Source: Streptomyces sp. LHD-70 | GTDB taxonomy: Bacteria; Actinomycetota; Actinomycetes; Streptomycetales; Streptomycetaceae | Direction of reading: 5' to 3' | Assembly (NCBI RefSeq): GCF_031157275.1 | Contig: NZ_JAVIFW010000023.1 | Location: forward strand, 1-64,000 | DNA length: 64,000 nt | Part shown: positions 51,325-60,138 of the stretch, in pieces | Layout of the letters: each line of letters starts with the position of its first letter | Numbering within the stretch: the first letter of the stretch is position 1 | The notes under the pieces: generated by a model | What the model saw: only the letters and a program-made list of their open reading frames with translations | The model's database searches: none | What the model was told of the DNA's origin: nothing | Program-made: the position numbers and the translations under genes

Positions 51325-53481
51325 TTAGGCCGCGGCCGGTGTCTGGTCCTGGTCCCAGGGGCCGACCAGGCGTACCGGGGGCTTTCCGGAGCGCGGGAAC
51401 GTGCTGCCCGTGAGGGCGAGCAGGGGGCGGGACTTGATCGCCGTCTCCTCGAACTCCGCCTCCGGGGAGGACAGGGCGATCACGGCGCCGCCCACCCCGT
51501 ACCGCAGGCGGCCGGGGGTGAGGACCGCCGTGCGGATGACCACCGAGAGGTCGGCCGCGCCGGAGAGGGAGAAGTAGCCGATCGCGCCCGAGTAGACGCC
51601 GCGCGGGCCCGCCTCCAGGCCGTCGATGATCTCCATCGTGCGGACCTTCGGCGCGCCCGTCATCGAGCCGGGCGGGAACGCCGCGCGGACGCACTCCACC
51701 GGCGAGCTGTCCGCGCGCAGCCGGGCCCGTACCGTGCTGACCAGCTGGTGGACCGTCTCGTACGTCTCGACGTGGAAGAGGTCCTTCGCCTCCACCGAGC
51801 CGAGTTCGGCGCAGCGGCCCAGGTCGTTGCGGACCAGGTCCACGATCATCAGGTTCTCCGCGCGGTCCTTCTCGTCCGTCATCAGCTCCGCGACCAGCGC
51901 CGCGTCCTCCTCCGGCGTGGCCCCGCGCGGGCGGGTGCCCTTGATCGGCTTGGACTCCATCAGGCCGTCGGCGCCCACGCGTACGAACCGCTCGGGGGAG
52001 GTGGACAGGACCGAGAGGTCGCCGAAGCGCAGCAGCGCGCCGAACGGGGCCGGGCTGACGCGGCGCAGCAGGCGGTAGCTCTCCCAGGGGTCGAAGGCGC
52101 CGCGCGCCTCGGCCATGTTGGTCAGGCACACCTCGTAGCTCTCACCGGCGGCGATCTCCTCCAACGCGGCGTCGATCAGGCCGAGATACGCGTCCCGGTC
52201 GTGGCGCAGCGTCACCTCGGCTCCGGTCGTCGGCACCGGTGCGCCGGCGCGGGGGCGGCCGGCCAGGCCGTCGAGGGTGCGGGCGGTGTCGTGCAGCCAG
52301 CGGTGCGCGGTGTCCGTACGGCCGTCCTCGGCGAGCGCGAGGAGGTACGTCCGGCCGGTCGCGTGGTCGAACACCACACCCCGGTCCGCGAAGACCATCG
52401 CCGCGTCCGGCTCCTCGGCGCGGTGCACCGCGTTGCCGCCGCACTCCGCCTTCAGCTCGTAGCCGAGGTAGCCGACCCAGCCGAGCGCGAAGTCGAAGGG
52501 CAGCGGCGGCACCGTCGTACGGAGCGCCGCCAGGTCGCGCTCCAGCCAGGTCAGGAAGTCACCGGAGACCACCTCGGTGCCCGCGGCCGAGTGCACCGTC
52601 GCCGTGTTCGTCCAGATGTCGGCCTCCACCACGCGGGCCAGCGGGCCTGACGCGTCGCCCATGAAGGAGAAGCGGCCGAGCGCGCCGCGTGAGGGCGCGC
52701 CCGTGCTGCTGTCCAGCCAGAACGCCGTGGCGCTCGCGCCGAACAGCTCCTCGTACACCGCCTCGTCGCTCCAGTGGGTCCTCAACTCCTCGACCAGGAA
52801 GCGGAGTTCGCGCGGGGGCGGCGGGGTCTCGTGGGGCGGCTCCGGCACCGTACGGGCGGGCTGCGGGAGTTCCAGCTCCGGGGCGTGCGGCGGGCGCTCG
52901 GCGTGCCAACGGCGGGCCGACTCCACGAAGTTGGCGAGCAGCGTACGGCCGTGCCGGGTGAGGATCGACTCCGGGTGGAACTGCACGCCCCACATCGGCC
53001 GGTCGCGGTGCCGAAGGCCCATCAGGACGCCGTCCGGGCTCCACGCGGTGGCCTGGAGGCAGTCCGGCAGGTCCGTCACGGCGAGCGAGTGGTAGCGCAC
53101 CACCTCGAACGGGGAGGGGATGCCCGCGAACAGGCCGTCCCCGTCGTGCAGCACCGGCGACAGGCGGCCGTGCCGGGGCTCGGGCGCCCGGGCGACGGTC
53201 GCGCCGTGGGCGAGCGCCACGCCCTGGTGGCCCAGGCAGATGCCGAGCAGCGGGAGCTCGCAACGCTCCACAAGGTCTCGGCAGATCCCGAAGTCGGCGG
53301 GGCGCTCCGGCGTACCGGGGCCGGGCGACAGGACGACGGCGTCGACCTCGGCGAGGCGCCCGACGTGCCAGTCCGGGTCGTCGTTGTGCACGACGACCGG
53401 CTCCTCGCCGGTGATCTCGGCCAGTTGGTGGACGAGGTTGTGGGTGAACGAGTCGTAGTTGTCGACAAGCAGGATGCGCAC
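51325..53481 (-). CDS. pabAB: Fused aminodeoxychorismate/anthranilate-type synthase (PabAB)
   Basis: A 718-residue fusion: class I glutamine amidotransferase first (VRILLVDNYDSFTHNLVHQL; SPGPGTP; nucleophile Cys in LLGICLGHQG; VQFHPES), then a chorismate-binding domain (LPFDFALGWVGYLGYELKAE, PEDAALVAELMTDEKDRAENLMIVDLVRNDLGR, PPGSMTGAPKVRTMEII, GAIGYFS). The PIKGTRPRG motif (Lys) favours 4-amino-4-deoxychorismate synthase over anthranilate synthase. This domain order is typical of actinomycete antibiotic-cluster PabAB. GTG 53481 chosen; ATG 53514 is possible. Downstream partner: class IV aminotransferase at 59241. Confidence 0.9.
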   Translation of the reverse strand: MRILLVDNYDSFTHNLVHQLAEITGEEPVVVHNDDPDWHVGRLAEVDAVVLSPGPGTPERPADFGICRDLVERCELPLLGICLGHQGVALAHGATVARAPEPRHGRLSPVLHDGDGLFAGIPSPFEVVRYHSLAVTDLPDCLQATAWSPDGVLMGLRHRDRPMWGVQFHPESILTRHGRTLLANFVESARRWHAERPPHAPELELPQPARTVPEPPHETPPPPRELRFLVEELRTHWSDEAVYEELFGASATAFWLDSSTGAPSRGALGRFSFMGDASGPLARVVEADIWTNTATVHSAAGTEVVSGDFLTWLERDLAALRTTVPPLPFDFALGWVGYLGYELKAECGGNAVHRAEEPDAAMVFADRGVVFDHATGRTYLLALAEDGRTDTAHRWLHDTARTLDGLAGRPRAGAPVPTTGAEVTLRHDRDAYLGLIDAALEEIAAGESYEVCLTNMAEARGAFDPWESYRLLRRVSPAPFGALLRFGDLSVLSTSPERFVRVGADGLMESKPIKGTRPRGATPEEDAALVAELMTDEKDRAENLMIVDLVRNDLGRCAELGSVEAKDLFHVETYETVHQLVSTVRARLRADSSPVECVRAAFPPGSMTGAPKVRTMEIIDGLEAGPRGVYSGAIGYFSLSGAADLSVVIRTAVLTPGRLRYGVGGAVIALSSPEAEFEETAIKSRPLLALTGSTFPRSGKPPVRLVGPWDQDQTPAAA

Positions 53482-53519
53482 GGTTGATTCCCGTATTCCC
53501 TCGTGAGTCGGCATGGGCA

Positions 53520-53590
53520 GTGCGGTGCTGTGGGTACGTGCGGTGCTGTGGGTACGTGCGGTGCTGTGCGGCACGTGCGGTACGTACGGT
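53520..53590. repeat. 18-bp tandem repeat upstream of pabAB-like gene
   Basis: The unit gtgcggtgctgtgggtac is repeated from 53520 in about three copies, the last degenerate. It lies in the leader between the methyltransferase and synthase genes. Confidence 0.7.
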
Positions 53591-53608
53591 CGGCGGGCGG
53601 CGGCGCGC

Positions 53609-54448
53609 TCAGCCGGTCGTACGGGGCGCGGCCGCGGCGCGGGGGCGCGCCCCGGGCAGCCCGGCACCGAGACCCGCGGGCGCCGCGGAGACGGGCGCCG
53701 CGGAGACGGGCGCAGCGGAGACAGGGGGCGCGGAGACGGGCGCAGCGGACACCTCGATCAGCATGTGCTCGACCAGCTCCCGGCCCTCCCGGATGCGGAT
53801 GCTGCTCAGCACGTCGAGCTCGCGCCCGGACTCGTCGGCGATGGCGTGCAGCCCGGCCAGGTCGCCGCGGTCGCTGAAGTGCAGCAGGGCCGAGCCGCCC
53901 GGCGTGGTCCGCAGCGGGGCCTCGATCAGATAGCGGCGGTGGGCGGCGTAGCCCGGGTCGACGTACGCGCACTCGTGGACCGACTCGTAGGCGTAGTCGG
54001 CCGGAGCGAGCACGAAGTTGGAGTGCCAGTAGACGGTGTCGAAGCGCTGGTCCGGGTCGAGCGCGTCGAACAGGTCGCTGTGCCGGGAGGAGACCCGGCC
54101 GGCGACGCCGTGCCGCTGCGCGTTCAGCGCCGCGTTCTCCACGGCGTGCTCGTTGATGTCGGTGGCGAGCACCCGGTCGCAGCCCGCCAGGGCGGCGCTC
54201 ACCGCGATGATGCCGGTGCCGCAGCCGACCTCGAGGAACGAGCCCTGCCGCGGGACCTGCGGTCCCTCCACGAAGCCGAGCAGCTCCATGGCCGCGTCCG
54301 TCGACGCCGAGTACGGCGGTGCGAACACCTCGGGCAGCAGCGTCCAGTCACGACCCCGCATGGTGAACACCCCCGGCCGTTCACCGTCGGCCGCCGCCTC
54401 GCGACTACGCTCCAACGACCGTACATAGCTTCGGATCTGCAAGCTCAC
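53609..54448 (-). CDS. SAM-dependent methyltransferase (PrmC/HemK-like fold)
   Basis: A 279-residue class I methyltransferase: RDWTLLPEVFAPPYSASTDAAMELL, SAM loop FLEVGCGTGIIAVSAAL, VLATDINEHAVENAALNAQRHG, then WHSNFVLAP where PrmC-type enzymes have NPPY. That change argues against glutamine N-methylation and for a small-molecule or other substrate. The C-terminus is a repeat of SAAPVSAPPVSAAPVS (DNA about 53685-53750). GTG 54448 with aaggggg upstream; upstream partner of the pabAB-like gene. Confidence 0.78.
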   Translation of the reverse strand: MSLQIRSYVRSLERSREAAADGERPGVFTMRGRDWTLLPEVFAPPYSASTDAAMELLGFVEGPQVPRQGSFLEVGCGTGIIAVSAALAGCDRVLATDINEHAVENAALNAQRHGVAGRVSSRHSDLFDALDPDQRFDTVYWHSNFVLAPADYAYESVHECAYVDPGYAAHRRYLIEAPLRTTPGGSALLHFSDRGDLAGLHAIADESGRELDVLSSIRIREGRELVEHMLIEVSAAPVSAPPVSAAPVSAAPVSAAPAGLGAGLPGARPRAAAAPRTTG

Positions 54449-54678
54449 AACTGCCCCCTTCCGGGGCGGAGCTGATCTGCTCCGCGCCCCGCGGCATGAG
54501 CCTCGGGCAGGGCGGCACCCGCCAGGAAGGTGGTCTCAGGACACCGCGGAGCCGTCGCGGTGGTGCTCACAACACCGCTGCCCGGCAACGGTCCTGGTCA
54601 ACGTTGACGTCTCGAATGTTCGAGAACTAGTTTCAGCCGCGCCGGGCGGTGCCCGGTCCAGAGGGTGGGGGATACGAC

Positions 54679-56658
54679 ATGTCGGGCTATATCGGTGGCG
54701 ATGACGACGGGGGCGGCGGCGGTGGGGATGACGTAGCTCTCTCCGTACTCGAACTGCTCGCGGAGGAAGCGGCGGTGGGCCGCATCGACGCGCTGCTCCA
54801 GCGCGCACGGCGGTCCGGCTCCGCCCCCGCGGCTCTCGCGCGCGCCGAACGCGCGGTGCAGCTCGCCCGCGAGGTGCACGCCTCGTTCGAACGCGGGCGG
54901 CAGCGCGAGGCCGGGTTCGCCGCGCTCGTCGACACCGCCCGCGACCTCACCCTCCCCTACGACCTGGACACGCTGCTCAGCGTCATCACCCGCCGGGTGC
55001 GGCTGCTGCTCCACTTCGACATGGCGTACGTCTCGCTCCGCGCCCCCGACGGCGCGATGGTCGTCCGCACCTCGGAGGGCTCGACCACTGCGCTCAACAC
55101 GGGACTTCGCGTCGAGGGAGGCAGCGGCCTCGGCAACCGGGCCCTGACCACCGGCGCGCCGCTGTGGACCGCGGACTACCTGAACGACGACACGATCCCG
55201 CACTCCGCCGGCATCGACGAGGTCGTCGAGGCCGAGGGGCTGCGCGCCATCATGGCCGTACCGCTGCGGCACGGCGACACCAATGTGGGCGTGCTCTACG
55301 GCGCCGACCGCAAGGTGCGCCACTACACGCCCGACGAGATCGGCCTCATCTGCTCCCTCGCCGACCTCGCGGCCGTCGCCATAGAGAAGGCCGGACTGCT
55401 GCAACGGGCCCAGGACCAGGTCGCCGAGCTCGAACTCGACGGTTTCCGTACGCGCACCAGCCTGATCCGGCTCGAACAGCTCGGGGAGTCCTACAGCCGC
55501 ATCATGGGCCTGCTCGTCGCCGGCGCCGACCTGACCTCCGTCGCCAAGGCCGCGGGCGACGCCCTCGACGGCACGCTGCAGATGCGCGACCCGGCCGGCG
55601 GTGTCGTGGCCGCGGGCGGCGAGATACCCGACCTCGACGAGGACGCCATCGCCAAGGGCGTGCTCGCCGCGCACGCCCAGCGCATGCCCGTCCTCGCCGA
55701 CGAGCGCACCTGGGTCACCCCCGTCGTCGCCGGTACGGAGGACCTCGGCGTCCTCGTCCTGAGACCGGTCACCCGCCTGGTGGGGCAGGACAGTTGGCTG
55801 CTGCAGACCACCGCGCAGGCCTTCGCCGTGCACCTGCTGATGCAGCGCAGCGCCGCCGTCGCCGAAGGGCCCGTACGCGACGAACTCCTCGACGAGCTCC
55901 TGGACGCCTCGGCCTCCACGCAGTCCCCGCACCAGATCGCCCAGCGGGCCCGCCGCCTCGACATCGACCTGGAGCAGCCGCACGTCCTCGTCGTCGCCCG
56001 GCCCGAGGGCGGGGAGCAGGGCCGGGCCGTGGTGTGGGCGTCGTCGTACGCGTACCGCATGTCCGGGCTCAAGACCGTGCAGAGCGGCTGCATCGTGCTG
56101 CTGCTGCCCGGCACCGACGCCTCCGCCGCGGCCCGTGCCGTCGCCGACGAACTCGCGCCGCTGCTCGGCCACCCGGTCTCCGTCGGCGCGGCCGGGCCCG
56201 ACTGGTCGCCCGCCGAGGTCGCGCGGATGTACCGCGAGGCGATGCGCTGCCTGGACGCCCTCACCGCGCTCGGCGGCACGGGCTGCGCGGCCGCCGCGAA
56301 CGACCTGGGCTTCCTCGGCCTGCTCCTCTCCGACGACTACGACGTCGACGGCTTCATCGGCGCGGCCCTCGGCCCGGTCCTGGAGTACGACGCGGAGCGG
56401 CTCACCGACCTCACCCGCACCCTGGAGGCCTACTTCGCCTCGGGCAGCAGCCCCACCAACGCCGCCGAGGCGCTGCACGTCCACCCCAACACCGTCTCGC
56501 GCCGCCTGGAGCGGATCACCGAACTCCTCGGCAGCGACTGGCAGAAGCCGGGCCAGGCCCTGGAGGTGCAGCTGGCGCTGCGGCTGCAGCGGGCCAGGAG
56601 AGTGCTGCGCGACCGGGACGGCAGCGGCGGGCGGGGACCGGCGGACGACACCTCCTGA
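54679..56658 (+). CDS. CdaR/PucR-family regulator with GAF domain
   Basis: A 659-residue regulator: N-terminal Gly/Asp-rich stretch, GAF domain (about 85-240; LDTLLSVITRRVRLLLHFDMAYVSLR, GLRAIMAVPLRHGDTNVGVLYGAD), a central region, a GGDEF-like segment, and the C-terminal PucR HTH (LTRTLEAYFASGSSPTNAAEALHVHPNTVSRRLERI). ATG 54679 is chosen over 54649 because the extra codons lack a ribosome site. Probably senses a small aromatic or nucleotide ligand through GAF and regulates neighbouring biosynthetic or catabolic genes. Confidence 0.85.
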   Translation: MSGYIGGDDDGGGGGGDDVALSVLELLAEEAAVGRIDALLQRARRSGSAPAALARAERAVQLAREVHASFERGRQREAGFAALVDTARDLTLPYDLDTLLSVITRRVRLLLHFDMAYVSLRAPDGAMVVRTSEGSTTALNTGLRVEGGSGLGNRALTTGAPLWTADYLNDDTIPHSAGIDEVVEAEGLRAIMAVPLRHGDTNVGVLYGADRKVRHYTPDEIGLICSLADLAAVAIEKAGLLQRAQDQVAELELDGFRTRTSLIRLEQLGESYSRIMGLLVAGADLTSVAKAAGDALDGTLQMRDPAGGVVAAGGEIPDLDEDAIAKGVLAAHAQRMPVLADERTWVTPVVAGTEDLGVLVLRPVTRLVGQDSWLLQTTAQAFAVHLLMQRSAAVAEGPVRDELLDELLDASASTQSPHQIAQRARRLDIDLEQPHVLVVARPEGGEQGRAVVWASSYAYRMSGLKTVQSGCIVLLLPGTDASAAARAVADELAPLLGHPVSVGAAGPDWSPAEVARMYREAMRCLDALTALGGTGCAAAANDLGFLGLLLSDDYDVDGFIGAALGPVLEYDAERLTDLTRTLEAYFASGSSPTNAAEALHVHPNTVSRRLERITELLGSDWQKPGQALEVQLALRLQRARRVLRDRDGSGGRGPADDTS

Positions 56659-56730
56659 GCCCGCTGCCGTGCCCGACGCGCCCGCCGGCCTGCCGCGCCC
56701 GCCGCGCCCTTGCAGGGTGGCCACCTCGCA

Positions 56731-56768
56731 CGCCGGAGGGGGCTGGTGAGAACCAGCCCCCTCCGGCG
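56731..56768. terminator. Bidirectional terminator
   Basis: A 17-bp perfect stem cgccggagggggctggt/accagccccctccggcg closed by a gaga tetraloop, between convergent genes. Confidence 0.85.
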
Positions 56769-56787
56769 TTCGTTCGTCGGCGCTGCT

Positions 56788-58032
56788 CTACGCCGCGTTC
56801 TGAAGGCCGAGGCCGAGGCCGACGTCGAGGCCCTCGTCCGTGGCCGAAAGGACCGTCGCCGCGTGGGCCGCGGAGGCCAGCGTGATGTGGCGGTGCCAGC
56901 CGCGGAAGGACCGCCCCACGAAGTCGCGTAGCCCGACCTCCTCGCCGACCTCGGCGAAGTCCTGCTCCACGCGGCGGGTCAGCTTCGTCAGCCGCAGCAG
57001 CGGCGCGACCGGCGCGTTCGTCAGGTCGGTCAACCAGACCTGGACCGGGGGGCGTTGCGGGTCGTGCCACTCGCCGAGCAGCAGCATCGGGCGCTGCCGG
57101 CCCGTCTGCGGGTTCAGCAGGGACACCCGTACGACCGAGGCCAGGGACGTGCGGGAGGTGCGCCCGGCGGCGGGGTCGAGCCAGTGCACCGGGCGGCGCA
57201 GGCCCTTCGTCGACTCCAGGATCTGCTGGGCGGGCAGCGGGCCCGCGCCGAAGCCCGGCATGGCACGGTCGGCGACGGTGAGCCGGCACGACGCACCGAT
57301 CCGGCCCATCACCGGCACCTGCGCCGCGGCGAGCCGCGCGAGCGTCGGGCGTACGTTGCTGCCGCGCAGGTCGAGCAGGACGGGACGGCGCGTCACCCCC
57401 CAGTTCTGCGCGGCCTCGATCGCCACGGAGGCGGCGCACTCCTCCTGGCTCTCGCACCCGAGGCCCTCCGGAACCTCCGCCCGGTCCCGTCGCTCGTGGT
57501 CGTTGACCCACTGATCGGGAAGCATGAGACGCCAGTTGACCGGTGCGCTCAGCTCCTCCGAGGCGAACCAGACCCCGAACGCCTGCTGCCCGCGGAACAT
57601 CTGGCCCAGCTGCGGGGCGAACAGCCGGTCCACGCCCACCGAGTGCTCTCCGGCCTTCGGGATGTGCAGGGAGCGAACCACCCAGGCCCGCGGCGTGCAG
57701 GACCGCTCCAGATATCCGGCGAGTGCGGCCCGCATGGGCTGCCAGTCCCAGGTCGAGCTGGAGATGAAGTGGTGCAGGGCCTGCTCGGCGGCGGCACCGC
57801 CGACGTGTGCCGCGATGTTCCGGATCGACTTGCGGCCCTCGGCGAAGAGGAGGCCGCGCAGATACTGCTCGGCCTTCATCCGCTGGTCCTTCCTGCGGAA
57901 CTCCGCGAACAGGGCGGTGCTGAGTTCGGAGACGACGCCGTCGTAGCCGGCGGTGTCGGACGTCAGGGGAGCCCGATCGCGTATCGGGCCTGGTACGGCA
58001 GAGTTCCTTCTCCTCAGGACAATCGTGTTCAC
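56788..58032 (-). CDS. IS701-transposase-derived protein with eroded active site
   Basis: A 414-residue protein with the IS701/DDE_5 layout (RRKDQRMKAEQYLRGLLFAEGRKSIRNIAAHVGG, then a beta-rich core and a C-terminal R/W-rich part). The first catalytic segment, normally IDETG...KG, reads VVRSLHIPKAGEHSVGV, so the leading aspartate is missing. The second block (LLDLRGSNVRPTL) keeps an Asp. No terminal repeats are seen around it. It is likely a domesticated protein of the kind found in Streptomyces biosynthetic clusters, perhaps regulatory. Start near 58032, no strong ribosome site. Confidence 0.7.
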   Translation of the reverse strand: MNTIVLRRRNSAVPGPIRDRAPLTSDTAGYDGVVSELSTALFAEFRRKDQRMKAEQYLRGLLFAEGRKSIRNIAAHVGGAAAEQALHHFISSSTWDWQPMRAALAGYLERSCTPRAWVVRSLHIPKAGEHSVGVDRLFAPQLGQMFRGQQAFGVWFASEELSAPVNWRLMLPDQWVNDHERRDRAEVPEGLGCESQEECAASVAIEAAQNWGVTRRPVLLDLRGSNVRPTLARLAAAQVPVMGRIGASCRLTVADRAMPGFGAGPLPAQQILESTKGLRRPVHWLDPAAGRTSRTSLASVVRVSLLNPQTGRQRPMLLLGEWHDPQRPPVQVWLTDLTNAPVAPLLRLTKLTRRVEQDFAEVGEEVGLRDFVGRSFRGWHRHITLASAAHAATVLSATDEGLDVGLGLGLQNAA

Positions 58033-58423
58033 AACGTTCCCCCATCGGTTGGGCAGCCCCTCAGCTGCACCTCAACCGTCGGGTGGGAGCAGGTGCCTGA
58101 ACGAGGTGTGCCGCTCACCCACTTGAGCCGCGCTCCGGTGCCCGGACCACCAGGAGGCCTGCCGCAGAGCCCGGGGGCGGCGCCCGCCGGGGGGAACGGG
58201 GACGCGGGGGTGTGGCCGGGCCACCATGCGGCGGTGCAAGGGTGATGACACGGCCTAGGTGACACACTCCGACCAGGAACTTTGACCCCTGCAGGCCCAT
58301 GGCCCACCATCACCGCACCAGGGCAAGGGTGCAGGAAAGCCGGCCGCCCATGGCGCCTCGCGCGACACCGGTACCCCGGCCGCCTTGGCGGCGAGCACCG
58401 CCGACCGGACCCGGAGTTGAGAA
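58033..58423. other. Intergenic region between divergent genes
   Basis: A 391-bp region between the IS701-like gene and the SGNH-like gene; no gene or clear site is seen. Confidence 0.5.
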
Positions 58424-59227
58424 GTGCCGACGACCACAGCATCGAGAAGGGCGGTCGGGCACCCCGTCGAGTCGTACGCGGCGCTCGGCGACTGCCTCGC
58501 CGCGCACCGTGAAGGCCCCGGCCGCGACGCCCCGTTCCCCGACTGGGCGGACCGGCTCGCCGTGCTGCTCGCCGAGGAACGGCCTGACGGCGTGCTGCGC
58601 TACCGCAAGGCGGCCCCCGGACGGTCCCTGGACCACATCGTCGCCGAACAGCTCACCGCCGTACGGGAGTTCGCCCCCGACCTGGTCGCCCTGCGCGCGG
58701 GCGGCCACGACCTGCTGCGCCCCGACGCCGACCCCGACGCGCTCGCCGAACGCCTGGAGACCGCGGTCGCCGAGCTGTGCGCACCCGCCCGTACGGTCCT
58801 GCTGTTCACCGGCATCGACCCGCGCCCGCTGCCGGTGCTGCGCCACGCGCGCGCCAAGGCCGCCACGTACACGGCGCATCTGCGGGCCATCGCGGACCGG
58901 CACGGCTGCCCGGTCGCCGATCTGTGGTCGCTGCGCGCGCTGCGCGAGAGCCGGGCCTGGGACGAGGGCGGGCTGCGGCTCTCGGATCTCGGCCACCGCC
59001 AGATCGCCGCCGAGGCGGCCAGGGCACTCGGCCTGCACCACACGGTCTCCGACGGCGAGTTGGTGCGTACGACGGCCGACGGTTCCCGCACCGAGGTGCG
59101 TCACCCCGACACCGCCTGGCTGCGCGACTACCTCACCCCGTGGCTGGACCGCCCGCGGGGGCCGCGGACGGGACCCCGGGCCGCGCCCCGGGCGGCCCCT
59201 CGCCGCGGGGACGAACTGCGGCCCTGA
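58424..59227 (+). CDS. SGNH/GDSL hydrolase-like protein with Cys at the nucleophile position
   Basis: A 267-residue protein aligned by eye to Streptomyces SGNH hydrolases: block I SYAALGDCLAAH (GDC in place of GDS), block II RYRKAAPGRSLDHI, block III RAGGHDLLRP (GGxD, His for Asn), LLFTGIDPRPLPVLR, ADLWSLRALRESRAW, block V LSDLGHRQIA with the catalytic His. The nucleophilic serine is replaced by cysteine, so ordinary esterase activity is doubtful. GTG 58424 with ggag upstream. Thirteen bases before the class IV aminotransferase gene. Confidence 0.75.
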   Translation: MPTTTASRRAVGHPVESYAALGDCLAAHREGPGRDAPFPDWADRLAVLLAEERPDGVLRYRKAAPGRSLDHIVAEQLTAVREFAPDLVALRAGGHDLLRPDADPDALAERLETAVAELCAPARTVLLFTGIDPRPLPVLRHARAKAATYTAHLRAIADRHGCPVADLWSLRALRESRAWDEGGLRLSDLGHRQIAAEAARALGLHHTVSDGELVRTTADGSRTEVRHPDTAWLRDYLTPWLDRPRGPRTGPRAAPRAAPRRGDELRP

Positions 59228-59240
59228 GATCCTGGGCCGC

Positions 59241-60032
59241 ATGGCGACACTCGACGGAGAGCCGGTGCAGCCCGACGAGCTGCTCGGCCTCGCCCTGCTC
59301 AACTACGGCCACTTCACGTCCATGCGGTGCGACGCCGAGGGCCGCGTCCGCGGGCTCGCGCTGCACCTGGAGCGTCTCGTACGGGACTGCCGGACCGTGT
59401 GGGGAGCGGAGCTCGACCCCGAGCGGGTGCGGGAGCTGCTGCGGCGGGAACTGGCCGGGCAGGACGGGCCGTGCGTGGTGCGCGTGACCGTCTACGACCC
59501 CGGCCTCGACCTCGGCCGCCCGGCCGCGCCCGCCCGGCCCCGGCTGCTGCTCACCCGCCGCCCGGCCGGCTCCCTCACGGCCCCGCCGCTGAGCGTCACC
59601 GCCGTACGCCACGACCGTGACCTGCCCGCGGTCAAACACGTCGGCCTGTTCGGCACCCTCCGCGCCCGCCGCGAGGCCCAGACGGCCGGGTACGACGACG
59701 CCCTCTTCGTCGACGCCGAGCGCCGGGTCACCGAGGGCGGCACCTGGAACGTCGGCTTCGTCCGGGACGGCGAGGTGCTCTGGCCACAGGCGGACGTGCT
59801 GCCCGGGGTGACGATGGCACTGCTCCGCACCCACGGAACCCACACCCACACCCACACCCAGACCCCGCTGACGCTCACGCAGGCGAAGACCATGGACGCC
59901 GCCTTCGCCACGAACGCCTCGGTCGGCGTACGGGCGCTGTCCCGCATCGACGAGGCAGAGTTCGCCACGGACCACCCGGTGCTCGACGCGCTGCGCGCGG
60001 CTTATCTGGGGGTGGTGGGGGAGCGGCCGTAG
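59241..60032 (+). CDS. pabC: Class IV aminotransferase / ADC lyase (PabC-like)
   Basis: A 263-residue PLP enzyme of fold type IV: ALHLERLVRDCRTVWG, Lys in LPAVKHVGLFGTLRARREA, DALFVDAERRVTEGGTWNVGFV, and a C-terminal PDVLPGVTMALL segment interrupted by a THTHTHTQ stretch. PabC eliminates pyruvate from 4-amino-4-deoxychorismate to give p-aminobenzoate; branched-chain or D-amino-acid aminotransferase activity is possible in this fold. The pabAB-like gene 6 kb away supports the PabC reading. Confidence 0.8.
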   Translation: MATLDGEPVQPDELLGLALLNYGHFTSMRCDAEGRVRGLALHLERLVRDCRTVWGAELDPERVRELLRRELAGQDGPCVVRVTVYDPGLDLGRPAAPARPRLLLTRRPAGSLTAPPLSVTAVRHDRDLPAVKHVGLFGTLRARREAQTAGYDDALFVDAERRVTEGGTWNVGFVRDGEVLWPQADVLPGVTMALLRTHGTHTHTHTQTPLTLTQAKTMDAAFATNASVGVRALSRIDEAEFATDHPVLDALRAAYLGVVGERP

Positions 60033-60077
60033 GGCCCGTCTCTCCGATCTTTGCGGCCCGTGTCGCGCACGCGCGCG

Positions 60078-60118
60078 AGGGGCCCGACAAGCTCGCCGTG
60101 CAAGCCTGTCGGGCCCCT
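60078..60118. terminator. Bidirectional terminator
   Basis: A 12-bp stem aggggcccgaca/tgtcgggcccct with a 17-base loop between convergent genes. Confidence 0.8.
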
Positions 60119-60138
60119 TCGGAGGGTGTGCCCGGGTG

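Noticed and set aside
59836..59862. His-Thr repeat as a metal-binding tag of functional meaning
   Set aside because: A cacacc slippage tract in a loop of the aminotransferase; no further evidence for metal binding.
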